Assembly: GCF_009689585.1 (NCBI RefSeq)
Contig: NZ_AP018694.1
Span: 4,517,501 to 4,581,500, forward strand
Direction of reading: 5' to 3'
Length of the DNA: 64,000 nucleotides
From: Aquipluma nitroreducens
Lineage (GTDB): Bacteria > Bacteroidota > Bacteroidia > Bacteroidales > Prolixibacteraceae
Shown in pieces: positions 25,396 to 33,530 of the stretch (position 1 is the stretch's first letter; each line of letters starts with the position of its first letter). Made by a program: the position numbers and the translations under genes. Below the pieces are notes generated by a model. That model worked only from the letters and a program-made list of their open reading frames with translations, searched no databases and was not told the origin of the DNA.

Positions 25396-25956
25396 TTATA
25401 CTTCGTCCAATGGTTTTCGTTTGTTTTCTTTTACCTGTTTGAAGTGGCTTGGGGTTAGTCCGGTCACCTTTTTAAACTGGTTCGATAAATAAGCCACGTT
25501 GCTATATCCCATTTGGTAGGCAATTTCGCTCAGCGTGAGTTCGTCGTACACCAGCAATTCTTTTACCCGCTCTATTTTCTGAAGGATGATGTATTTTTCG
25601 ATAGTAGTTCCTTCAATTTCAGAAAAAAGGCCGCTTAAATAGGCGTAATCACGGTTCAGGTGCGATTCGATGTATTCTGAATAATTCACTTTCAGGTCTT
25701 CGTTGCTGTGGTGTACAGACTGTACCACGAGGTTTTTTATTTTTTCGATAATCCGGCTTTTTGTATCGTCAATCAGTTCAAAACCATAAACCACCAGCGA
25801 TTTTTTTAGCTTTTCCAAATCTTCATCCGAAATTGGATTTGCTGTTTCAACATTTCCCAATGAAATACGGACAGGCTTATAGCCTATATTTTCGAATACC
25901 TGTTGCACCACCATGATGCACCGGTTACAAACCATGTTTTTGATAAAATAGAGCAT
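25396..25956 (-). CDS. AraC-type regulator with N-terminal metal-binding-like segment
   Basis: A 186-aa protein. The start at 25956 is chosen for the AAAGGATTAA stretch just upstream and for homology; an in-frame ATG at 26004 adds 16 residues. The N terminus MLYFIKNMVCNRCIMVVQQV places a CxxC where HMA domains bind metal, and the next 25 residues (NIGYKPVRISLGNVE) follow HMA strand order. The C terminus (LTLSEIAYQMGYSNVAYLSN, FKKVTGLTPSHFKQ) is an AraC helix-turn-helix. A copper-sensing activator for the copA region is the natural reading. It is 83 bp upstream of copA on the same strand. Confidence 0.82.
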   Translation of the reverse strand: MLYFIKNMVCNRCIMVVQQVFENIGYKPVRISLGNVETANPISDEDLEKLKKSLVVYGFELIDDTKSRIIEKIKNLVVQSVHHSNEDLKVNYSEYIESHLNRDYAYLSGLFSEIEGTTIEKYIILQKIERVKELLVYDELTLSEIAYQMGYSNVAYLSNQFKKVTGLTPSHFKQVKENKRKPLDEV

Positions 25957-26090
25957 ATTTAATCCTTTATAAAAAATCGCGATACAATTGCAGTCGCTTT
26001 TCAATCGCTTTTACAAAAGCTTTTCAGAAGATCAAAATAAAAACGACCTAATTCCAAAATGGTTTAATGAGCTATCAAAATACGACATTT

Positions 26091-29000
26091 TTATCGGTAC
26101 AAAAATACAAGTCTGCCGGAACCACTGCTTTTCTTTCCATCTTTCGCAGTTGCACTGATCCGATAGATGTATACCCCCGGTTTCATTTTAACCTGTCGCT
26201 CCGCAGGAATCCATTCCAATGGCAAGCTTTCAATACCCTGTGAACCAATTTTATCCTTAACTAAATCAATACGGGACCCAGTCGATTGAAAGACTTCAAG
26301 TTCTACATCAAAAGTTTCGTCGGGCTGGTTATGTGTAAAAATGAACCGTGTTTCTCCCTGCATTGGATTGGGGTAATTGGATACTGTTTCAATTCTGAAA
26401 TCATTCTTCACTGTAAACCGGACTTCTTTTTCAGTCGAATTATTCATAACATCCCAAACCTTAACTTTCAAAACATGTTCGCCCTCTGATAATTTTGTCA
26501 ACGGGAAAACAATCTTTCCACTGGTAAAACTGTCCTTATTGGTCTGAAAAAAATCATTCAAAACAAAAGTATTGGAATTATCCCCATCCAGAATTGCCGT
26601 GATATCATGCCCGATTCCGATACCGGCAGTGTTTATACCAGTTTCGTCGGAAATATTGGCTAACAGTACAGAGCTGGCGCTCACTGTCCCACCGTCCTTA
26701 AACGACTCTGAATTCATAAACAAATCAATTGTGGGACCACTAGAGTCGGTAACAGATGTGTTGGATGACCCGCCAAGGTAAAAATTATCGAAATATCCAC
26801 TTGCATCAACCGATTCATTGTAGGCATAATACAGGATTTTTCCTTTGCCCACCTTATATGAAATATCTTTTGGAACAAAAAATGAAAATTCGAATTCACC
26901 GTTTTTTACACTCGCCAATCCTTTATAAATAATGTTATTCTGACTGGTAAAACTTGTGGTTTCTTGTCCGGCATTTCCCAGTGTTTCGAGTTGCATTTCT
27001 TTGTCGTAAACGGTAGGTATAATTTCACCATTAAAGGATGTAAGTTTTACTCCCTGGCTATTAGCCACGTATCCTTTAACTGTTACAACTGTGAGTGTAT
27101 TGATTGTATCTGTTTCTATTTTAGCCTCGTTCCCATTGAGGCTGGTGGTGATAACCTGATTATTCGGATTTGCCAGCCTTAAAGCCGGGTCAGCCAAAAG
27201 TGAAAAGTTTAATTGATTGATACCAGTATTGGCTGCAGCTTTCGCCAATCGCATCACATCGCCCAGGCGCAGGTTATTGCCCTGTTGGTCTTTTTCAAAA
27301 ACGTATTTAAAGAATTTGCTGTTCAGAACAAAATTAGATCCCGAATACACCAGCCTTGTAGTAGAGAACAGGCCGACCGCTGCGCCAATGGGGTTAAACA
27401 GTGCATATTCACCCGCCGATGTTTCGTTTTCATCGAAACGGCTAAAAGAACAGGTTGCTGTTACAACTAATGCCAGGCGATTATAATTGTTCCAAGATTT
27501 AATACTTGTAACATCAATAACGCTTTCGTCAGCTAGCCCTTTTTCATTGCCGTGCCCCGTGTAGTTCATAATCAAAGTTCCCCGTTTCACCCGATTATTG
27601 ATGGCCACATTCACGTCCGGATACTTCTCGCCACCTGCCGTCATTATCCGCTCATAAGTGTCGAGATAAATTCTATCTGTAAAAAATGACGGGTAATTTT
27701 TGTTTACAAAACGAGCAAGACTTTCTGCCTGATCTGTATGTATGGTAGTATAGCCATCGGCAGTATTTCCATCGTCGGCAATAAAAGTTACTATATTACG
27801 CCAGTTCCCTATACTTTCCTTCGTTTGGTATGTTTTTATTTTGTCCAGAACGATTTCCGCCTCTTCAACAGTTCTGGCCGGAATCCGGCCTATTCCTAAA
27901 TCAACAGTTCCATAAGAACCACCTTCATTCTCATCCAAAAAAACAAAAAAATCGTCTGTTACAAATGATTCGGTAGGTGAGAGTGAATTGTCAGACTGAA
28001 AAGTAGGTAACAGATTAATATTTTTACCATGGATATTCCGATTATCGAAGCTTCCGTCTCCCATCAGTAAAATATATTTCAGGGTATTTGTGCCAGTCTG
28101 TTTTCCACGTTCGTAGCACATCCTAAAATAATTTCTGAAAGCAGCCGGATCGGGCAAGCCACCTGAAAACTCGTTGTAAATTACTTCTGGAGTTACAACC
28201 TGAATAGTCATTTGATCAGTGGTACGATGAAAATCAGCCAAATCATCTGCCACTTTTAGAAGAGTAGGATGGGAAACAATAATCATTTCAGACAATTCTG
28301 CAGCATGTAAATTCTGGTTGGCAACCGTACCAACTAATTCGGCTGAAGGAATTGTTCCGCCAGGGTTAAATGCCACATATTCACGGGTCAGTCCCGAGTT
28401 GGATTTAAATTTCAATTGACCATCGGCATAGCTTGCCGGAAGTTCAAAAGTACTCGTATGGTCAGTCACATCAAAAATTTGTGTCGATGCAGTTGCATTG
28501 GCCAAAACGAATTCTGAAACCGAAACCGGGCCATCGACTCCTCTACCCCGAAAAAAATACACATCCGAATTTATGCTCAACAAACTTTGGTAATTCACCG
28601 AAATAAAATCGAGCCATGCTTCTGAGGAACTATTGCTACCTTGGTAGGTCAGTTTCATCTGAATGTTTTTGGAGGGCAAGTTTTCAGTGTATTTGCCTAT
28701 TCCATCTGCAGCGAACCAACTGGTAGGATCGTCGGTATATATAAGCTGAAATGAGAAACTATTAAGTGATTTTCCATTTATTGAAACGGCCATTGTACTT
28801 GTTCCTGAAGATCTTGCTACCGCTGAAACAATAAAACTAGCCGGTTGGTTAAGATCCGGATTTTCGAGTGCAAAGTTCACCGTTTGTGAGCTGCCGGAAT
28901 TAAATCGCTCACCAAACCATTGGCTTCCGGATGACATCAGGTTTACTGATTCCTTCTCGGAATAATCATATTTAAGAAATGATGTCACCTTTTTCCCGGG

Positions 29001-29858
29001 TACATCGGCTAGCGCTGCTATCTTATCGATAGTTCGTGCGTTTCCCTTGTCGCTAAGAAAAAAGTAAGTTTCGGTGGAATAATAATTTTGCTGGTGGGTA
29101 AAATACCCTGTTTCAAGATTCTGGCTGAACGACACATTCCCGGTTGAATAAAAGAATAAACAATCTTTGCCAGCGCTGTCTTTACCTTTCCAGACAGGGT
29201 AAGTAGTTAAATCATCAAAGCTTAGGTCATCGTTCATAAAAGGAAGCATGTACCCACCGGTCCCGTATAAAACAACCTGATCCGGATTGCCGAAACCCCA
29301 CTGTTTGATCTGGTCGTAGGTTACTTTATAAATTCCACGATCTTTGGTCCTAATTTTTACCCATTTACCTGAAGCAAGTACGGAGCTTGTTTTCCATGGA
29401 TATGCTACACTGGCCGACTTCAGTTTGTTTTGTTTTTCGGTAATCGTAATTGTAAAACTGACAAGCTTTTCCACTTGATTGTTCCTTCTGACAAACGGGA
29501 GTATGGTCAGCCGCAGGAACGACTTTCCGGCAGAAACCCCGATGTCTGATTTGAATGATAATTCTTCATTCTGAATAGTTTTCAGCATCGGAACAGAGTC
29601 ATTTACCAGCTCAAAAATGGCGTCCCTGATCACAACATCAACAGTCGCGAAATCCAGTTCAAAACTTTCGAACCAATATGGAAGGCCTGTTTGATCAATA
29701 AAAATGCTGCCGTCAAATTTAAGTGGATTAATTTCTGCGGGTTCAATTGCAGTTATATCTATTTTGTCTTCCCAAACAATTTTACGCTGGAAATCATTGG
29801 CTATAGAAAACGTTGTAGCTAAAAGAAACAAACAGCTAAAAAATAATGTTTTTGACAT
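26091..29858 (-). CDS. porU: Type IX secretion system sortase PorU
   Basis: A 1255-aa exported protein with a signal peptide (MSKTLFFSCLFLLATTFSIA) and a peptidase C25 (gingipain-like) core. The catalytic His appears in MNYTGHGNEKG and the Cys in VVTATCSFSRFDE. The C-terminal ~100 residues (VSNYPNPMQGETRFIFTH to RLVFLY) are a sorting-domain-like module, as in known PorU. It cleaves the sorting domain of T9SS cargo and attaches it to the cell surface. The usual neighbour porV is not beside it. Two near-identical HMA genes lie about 3 kb and 0.15 kb from its ends, so it appears embedded in the metal region. Confidence 0.9.
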   Translation of the reverse strand: MSKTLFFSCLFLLATTFSIANDFQRKIVWEDKIDITAIEPAEINPLKFDGSIFIDQTGLPYWFESFELDFATVDVVIRDAIFELVNDSVPMLKTIQNEELSFKSDIGVSAGKSFLRLTILPFVRRNNQVEKLVSFTITITEKQNKLKSASVAYPWKTSSVLASGKWVKIRTKDRGIYKVTYDQIKQWGFGNPDQVVLYGTGGYMLPFMNDDLSFDDLTTYPVWKGKDSAGKDCLFFYSTGNVSFSQNLETGYFTHQQNYYSTETYFFLSDKGNARTIDKIAALADVPGKKVTSFLKYDYSEKESVNLMSSGSQWFGERFNSGSSQTVNFALENPDLNQPASFIVSAVARSSGTSTMAVSINGKSLNSFSFQLIYTDDPTSWFAADGIGKYTENLPSKNIQMKLTYQGSNSSSEAWLDFISVNYQSLLSINSDVYFFRGRGVDGPVSVSEFVLANATASTQIFDVTDHTSTFELPASYADGQLKFKSNSGLTREYVAFNPGGTIPSAELVGTVANQNLHAAELSEMIIVSHPTLLKVADDLADFHRTTDQMTIQVVTPEVIYNEFSGGLPDPAAFRNYFRMCYERGKQTGTNTLKYILLMGDGSFDNRNIHGKNINLLPTFQSDNSLSPTESFVTDDFFVFLDENEGGSYGTVDLGIGRIPARTVEEAEIVLDKIKTYQTKESIGNWRNIVTFIADDGNTADGYTTIHTDQAESLARFVNKNYPSFFTDRIYLDTYERIMTAGGEKYPDVNVAINNRVKRGTLIMNYTGHGNEKGLADESVIDVTSIKSWNNYNRLALVVTATCSFSRFDENETSAGEYALFNPIGAAVGLFSTTRLVYSGSNFVLNSKFFKYVFEKDQQGNNLRLGDVMRLAKAAANTGINQLNFSLLADPALRLANPNNQVITTSLNGNEAKIETDTINTLTVVTVKGYVANSQGVKLTSFNGEIIPTVYDKEMQLETLGNAGQETTSFTSQNNIIYKGLASVKNGEFEFSFFVPKDISYKVGKGKILYYAYNESVDASGYFDNFYLGGSSNTSVTDSSGPTIDLFMNSESFKDGGTVSASSVLLANISDETGINTAGIGIGHDITAILDGDNSNTFVLNDFFQTNKDSFTSGKIVFPLTKLSEGEHVLKVKVWDVMNNSTEKEVRFTVKNDFRIETVSNYPNPMQGETRFIFTHNQPDETFDVELEVFQSTGSRIDLVKDKIGSQGIESLPLEWIPAERQVKMKPGVYIYRISATAKDGKKSSGSGRLVFLYR

Positions 29859-29927
29859 TCAATGCTTAGTTATATCTAAATGAGCAACATTGCACTTATC
29901 TTGAAAAATTAGTTATTAAGACCTAAA

Positions 29928-29965
29928 ATTCCTTCTCCCTGTCAATTGACAGAAGGAGAAGGAAT
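29928..29965 (-). terminator. Long hairpin terminator between HMA genes and porU
   Basis: A near-perfect stem (ATTCCTTCTCC-CTGTC with GACAG-AAGGAGAAGGAAT, one 2-nt bulge) around AATT. It lies between the stop of the HMA gene at 30012 and the porU start, so it should end the upstream minus-strand unit. A T9 run on the plus side makes it usable in both directions. Confidence 0.6.
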
Positions 29966-30011
29966 GTGGAATCATTTTTTTTTAGCCACCTTAACGAACA
30001 GTTTCTATAAA

Positions 30012-30386
30012 TTACTTGTGTTCGTACTTCATAGGTTTCATCGGAGCCTTGAGGTCTGAACGATCATACTTACAGCACGATGCAAGCTCTTTATAAGCTT
30101 CATCAGTTGCTTTTACTGTTTCGGTGTCGTGACCAACTTTAGCAATGGCTTCCTGTACTGTTTGCAGACTGGTTTTGGCATCATTGAGTGTTATTTCAAT
30201 TTCCTTGGTTTCTTTGTTCCAGTCAGCTTTTGAAACTCCCTCTACCGATAAAGCAGCCATTTCAATGCGCTTTTCGCACATTTCACATTTACCATTCACC
30301 AAAAACTTTTCTGATTTGATTTTTGCAAATCCTGATAATGTTCCTAATAGGATCACTACCACTACACTTAAGATTTTTGTTTTCAT
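30012..30386 (-). CDS. Secreted HMA-domain protein, near-duplicate of 22446
   Basis: About 124 aa. Start MKTKILSVVVVILLG is chosen; an in-frame upstream start would add 33 residues that overlap the next gene. After the signal peptide come GKCEMCEKRIEMAA, the shared GVSKADWNKETKEIEITLND, and the Cys-Cys tail LASCCKYDRSDLKAP. Most of the mature sequence is identical to the protein at 22446-22826, which points to a fairly recent duplication on both sides of porU. Periplasmic copper handling is the likely role. Confidence 0.85.
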   Translation of the reverse strand: MKTKILSVVVVILLGTLSGFAKIKSEKFLVNGKCEMCEKRIEMAALSVEGVSKADWNKETKEIEITLNDAKTSLQTVQEAIAKVGHDTETVKATDEAYKELASCCKYDRSDLKAPMKPMKYEHK

Positions 30387-30420
30387 ACGATTTAAATTAA
30401 AGATTAAACTAAACTGTCTG

Positions 30421-30834
30421 TTATTTATTGTCACAGCATGCCCCTGACTTTTCAATCTTCCTGTAAGCACTTTCAGTAGCACCATGATAATTTTTTCTTT
30501 TTATATCCCTTTTGTATTGACAGCATCCGGGAAGTTTGTTATAGCCTGATTCACTCGCGCTAAACATTTCAGTATCATGACCAGCCATTGCGATTGAAGT
30601 ATGAATCTTTTGCATGGTCGTTTTTTTGTCATCGTAACTTACGGTCAGGCTTTTGTTCGATTTGTCCCATTGGGCAGAGTTGACACCATCCAAGGATTCT
30701 ATCGCCTTTTCAATGCGATTTTCGCACATGTCGCATTGCCCTTTGACTTTGATCTTTTCAGACTTATTTGCCGCCTGAACCGTACACCCAATAAACAAGG
30801 AGATCGCGATTGTACTAATTAATTTAGTTTTCAT
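30421..30834 (-). CDS. Secreted HMA-domain protein with double Cys-Cys tail
   Basis: About 137 aa. The ATG at 30834 is used; the longer reading starts with TTG. Signal peptide, then GQCDMCENRIEKAIESLDGV (CxxC site), then LPGCCQYKRDIKRKNYHGAT, and a further KSGACCDNK at the C terminus. The second Cys-Cys is not seen in the sister proteins. It is 34 bp upstream of the HMA gene at 30012 and 20 bp after the TRASH-like gene, so these form one transcription unit. Confidence 0.82.
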   Translation of the reverse strand: MKTKLISTIAISLFIGCTVQAANKSEKIKVKGQCDMCENRIEKAIESLDGVNSAQWDKSNKSLTVSYDDKKTTMQKIHTSIAMAGHDTEMFSASESGYNKLPGCCQYKRDIKRKNYHGATESAYRKIEKSGACCDNK

Positions 30835-30854
30835 TTTCAGGTTCAAAATTTGTA

Positions 30855-31298
30855 TTATTTAAAATGATTAAAGTTTTCTTCAGACTCAAAATAGCTCACT
30901 TTCCCTTGCGATTTTTTAGTTAAAGCGATAAACGCTTTTGTTTTTTTTATCCGGTGGTGCGAAAATTTGTCTTCACCATATTGAGAGTCCTGATAGTTTT
31001 GTTTCAGCTTATCTCCACATCCCTGGCAGCATACATAATAGGTTTCACCATCAATCACAACAGGAATAGAAGGCCCCACGTTAAGTTTGTTTCGATACAT
31101 GCATATTTGTTGGCCTTTGACTTCTTTATTTTCGAATTTTGCCAACAGCGAATTTTTACGAATTTCATATCCATAATAATTATTGAAGGCAATCCATCCA
31201 GTAAAAGCAAAGAACATTATTCCGCTTAAAAGGAATATTAGGTCAACCACTCGATCCTTTTTTATTTTTCGCCTTTGTGCCTCTGTTAATTTTTTCAT
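30855..31298 (-). CDS. Membrane protein with TRASH/YHS-like Cys module
   Basis: A 147-aa protein with one N-terminal membrane span (IFLLSGIMFFAFTGWIAFNN) and a periplasmic part. The part contains QICMYRNKLNV and VIDGETYYVCCQGCGDKLKQ, a Cys pattern typical of small metal-binding TRASH or YHS-type domains (CM...P..dGxxYYxCCxxC). It then ends with a Lys- and Ser-rich stretch. It likely binds copper or a related metal at the membrane. It lies between the haem-binding-domain gene and two HMA genes. Confidence 0.65.
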   Translation of the reverse strand: MKKLTEAQRRKIKKDRVVDLIFLLSGIMFFAFTGWIAFNNYYGYEIRKNSLLAKFENKEVKGQQICMYRNKLNVGPSIPVVIDGETYYVCCQGCGDKLKQNYQDSQYGEDKFSHHRIKKTKAFIALTKKSQGKVSYFESEENFNHFK

Positions 31299-31334
31299 AA
31301 CTTATTCAGAATATTCTATTCAATGTACTTAAGC

Positions 31335-31796
31335 TTAGTGTTGCAGAAGACTATCCTGCAATGCACTCAAATAACCCAGAAGCGCTTTCTTACTCTCTTT
31401 CGACAACCGGGCTTCGCGATGAATAAAGGTGTAAGACAACAGTGGCATTTCATCTTTTTCGATCTGGCTTACCATAGACTGTATTTTGCTTTTTTGCTTC
31501 CTTAGCGAATAAGTTCCAAACTCGCTAAAATTTAACTCGGCCTTACCTTTATTAATATGATTCTCTAAAAACCAACCAACTGGCTGTACCCTGCTGTACC
31601 AGGGATAGTCGGTATTATTGCTATGGCAGTTGTAGCAGGAAGTATGCAATATACGCCCCACCTCTCCGGGAACTTTATAAGTTAGCACAAAGTCGGTTGA
31701 TGGTACTTCAGCGCTTTGATTTGATCTGGTGGGTATAAATTGAAGACTGACCAGAACTACCAAAGTGACTAAGCCAATGCGCTTAAACAGTTTCAT
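31335..31796 (-). CDS. Haem-binding domain protein
   Basis: A 153-aa exported protein. The start MKLFKRIGLVTLVVLVSLQF overlaps the stop of the upstream gene (ATGA). The mature part has the c-type haem motif CYNCH followed by SNNTDYPWYSRVQPVGWFLE, then FSEFGTYSLRKQKSKI and EKDEMPLLSYTFIHREA, a match to the Haem_bd family. The overlap suggests it is translated together with the DUF3347 gene. It might pass electrons to the copper-oxidising steps (inference). Confidence 0.85.
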   Translation of the reverse strand: MKLFKRIGLVTLVVLVSLQFIPTRSNQSAEVPSTDFVLTYKVPGEVGRILHTSCYNCHSNNTDYPWYSRVQPVGWFLENHINKGKAELNFSEFGTYSLRKQKSKIQSMVSQIEKDEMPLLSYTFIHREARLSKESKKALLGYLSALQDSLLQH

Positions 31797-32395
31797 TTGA
31801 TTACAATTTCTACCAGAACCCGGCCACATTTCTTATTTTCACCCCCGAAAAAAGGATTTTTAACCTTATCGGATGCACTTAACCACTTGCCACCTTTATT
31901 GTTATTGTACATCGAGCAAAATAACTGATACAAAGTGCGGTCTGACCCTGTAATAACAATCAGGTCTTTTATATCTCCGCCTAATATTTCAAAGTGTTCT
32001 CTCTGATGGTCAATTTTGTCACCATTTTCAGAAATATGCTCCGCATTTTCTTTGGCATCATCCAGTATGTCCTTCAATTCTTTTTGTTTGGGCGCTGGCT
32101 GACTGGAAAGATCAAATTTTCCAAGGGCATCTAGTAACATTTTGCCTGAACTGGCGGCTTTTTTGCTGTTATCGTCAACCAATGCATCTTTCAGAGCCAG
32201 GTAATTGTCGAGGATGGAAGTTACCGATAGAGATTGTTTAACCTTTAATGTAGGTATAACACGTGGTTCTTCTTTCATTTTTGGCACCATATTGGAATGG
32301 CTACTTACGGAGCCACCCATGCTTGAATGATCGTGTTGGGCGCTTGTCCCCCAGCTTAGCAAAGCCAGGAAAAGCATAATCATTGTTGTTTTCAT
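31793..32395 (-). CDS. DUF3347-domain protein
   Basis: A 200-aa secreted protein (signal peptide MKTTMIMLFLALLSWGTSAQ) with a His-containing mature start QHDHSSMGG, then helical LDNYLALKDALVDDNSKKAA and the C-terminal CSMYNNNKGGKWLSASDKVK and GENKKCGRV. This is the DUF3347 pattern, whose two Cys residues are conserved. DUF3347 is common with CusB-type adaptors and metal proteins. It shares an ATGA overlap with the haem-binding gene. Confidence 0.85.
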   Translation of the reverse strand: MKTTMIMLFLALLSWGTSAQHDHSSMGGSVSSHSNMVPKMKEEPRVIPTLKVKQSLSVTSILDNYLALKDALVDDNSKKAASSGKMLLDALGKFDLSSQPAPKQKELKDILDDAKENAEHISENGDKIDHQREHFEILGGDIKDLIVITGSDRTLYQLFCSMYNNNKGGKWLSASDKVKNPFFGGENKKCGRVLVEIVIK

Positions 32396-32414
32396 TGTTT
32401 TACATTTTAACGAT

Positions 32415-33203
32415 TTAAAAACCGAGATTTCTGTTTTGCAAATATTTTACCACCTCGCTGGTAGTAAGTGGGTTCGTCACATTTCCCGTCCGGAGGAAGA
32501 AAATAGTTCTGTTGTCTTCGTTGACGAATACGGGCTGGCGAGAAGGCTCAACATAGAGCGTGCATATTTCTTTGCTGTTTATTTCATGGAAGGCGATGTG
32601 TATTTTTGTACAAATATCCTTGCCAAAAGCGTTTGATATGATCAGGATTAACCGTTGCTGAAAACCATCTTTATCCTTTCTTTTCAAAGACCAGTAATCA
32701 TTTTCGAGTCCAAGAATTTCACCAGTGTCGTTCAAGCCGATAATTAAGGTTCCTCCCTTTGCATTGAGAAATCCGGCAATTGATTTTAAAATCACATCTT
32801 CCAGGTTTTTATCCGTTTTAATTTGCCTGTAATCGTGGCGCAAGGAGGATTTAAACTCGACAAACTCACTTTCACCATTGGCGATTAAACTCGGGATACT
32901 TTGCTGTAACAATTGTTTTTTCCCATAAAGTAAGATTTCCCTCCTATTAATGGATTTATAATAGAAGCCTGAACCCAGGCCTATTAAAGCACCCAATATG
33001 GAAAAAGCAACTGACATGGGCATCATGTGCAAGCTGAAAGCATGTTTGACATTTCCGAGAAAAACATTGGTTAAACCAGCCATGTTGAATTCATCCGGAT
33101 TCAATTGAAACCAGTATATAACCATGCTGATTGGGTGTATAAGGAAATATCCGGTTAAAATTCCGATCAAAGTATGAAGAATCAGTTCTTTATTCTTTTT
33201 CAT
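32415..33203 (-). CDS. Membrane protein with AlbA_2 (Schlafen-type) domain
   Basis: A 262-aa protein with two membrane spans (about residues 7-30 and 55-80), then a cytoplasmic AlbA_2/divergent AAA-4-type domain: SEFVEFKSSLRHDY, KSIAGFLNAKGGTLIIGLND, KIHIAFHEINSKEICTLYVE, and FFLRTGNVTNPLTTSEVVKY. This domain is usually linked to nucleic-acid or NTP-related roles. Its presence in a metal-resistance gene run is unexpected. It lies 19 bp upstream of the DUF3347 gene on the same strand, so co-expression is likely. The function is unknown. Confidence 0.75.
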   Translation of the reverse strand: MKKNKELILHTLIGILTGYFLIHPISMVIYWFQLNPDEFNMAGLTNVFLGNVKHAFSLHMMPMSVAFSILGALIGLGSGFYYKSINRREILLYGKKQLLQQSIPSLIANGESEFVEFKSSLRHDYRQIKTDKNLEDVILKSIAGFLNAKGGTLIIGLNDTGEILGLENDYWSLKRKDKDGFQQRLILIISNAFGKDICTKIHIAFHEINSKEICTLYVEPSRQPVFVNEDNRTIFFLRTGNVTNPLTTSEVVKYLQNRNLGF

Positions 33204-33246
33204 TATAAAATCAGTTATTAATTAAGCGCATAGACTAGCTTTTAAA

Positions 33247-33408
33247 TTAATTCTTGCAACACGGAAAATATAGTTTCATGGTATCCCTATTATCTTTCGT
33301 ATGAGTAATCTCAATTTCTCCGTAATGCGCTTCACAAATGAGCTATATTAATGGAAAGTCTAAGCCGTTGAACCCGACGAAATGGTTCGTGTCGCAACCC
33401 AGAGGATC
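33247..33408 (-). pseudogene. Remnant of a histidine-kinase ATPase domain
   Basis: Reading minus-strand codons ending at the TAA at 33247-33249 gives HFVGFNGLDFPLI, an in-frame stop, then LICEAHYGEIEITHTKDN and MKLYFPCCKN. This matches the G2 box and C-terminal end of sensor kinases (GLGL..VK.ICEAHGGEI...FKLYFP), now with key glycines lost and a TAG inside. No N-terminal part remains. It explains part of the 327-bp gap 33204-33530. Confidence 0.6.
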
Positions 33409-33476
33409 AAATCAATATTCCTTTTCTAATATCCATAGCTTCGCTTTTTTAACTTTCAATCGTTCAATTTACGGTA

Positions 33477-33511
33477 AATTGATCCGACAACTAAAAGTCA
33501 TCGGATCAATT
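33477..33511 (-). terminator. Hairpin after the CusB gene
   Basis: AATTGATCCGA (33477-33487) and TCGGATCAATT (33501-33511) form a perfect 11-bp stem, 19 bp after the CusB stop. Its sequence resembles the hairpin at 22390-22424. The following T content is modest, so it may protect the 3' end rather than terminate. Confidence 0.5.
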
Positions 33512-33530
33512 GGATGAAAAGTAAACCAAA

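Noticed and set aside
27213-27486. ORFs on the plus strand opposite porU
   Set aside because: They are shadow frames of a clear long minus-strand gene with no signal or family match. The same applies to other ORFs opposite cusA, metY and bamA.
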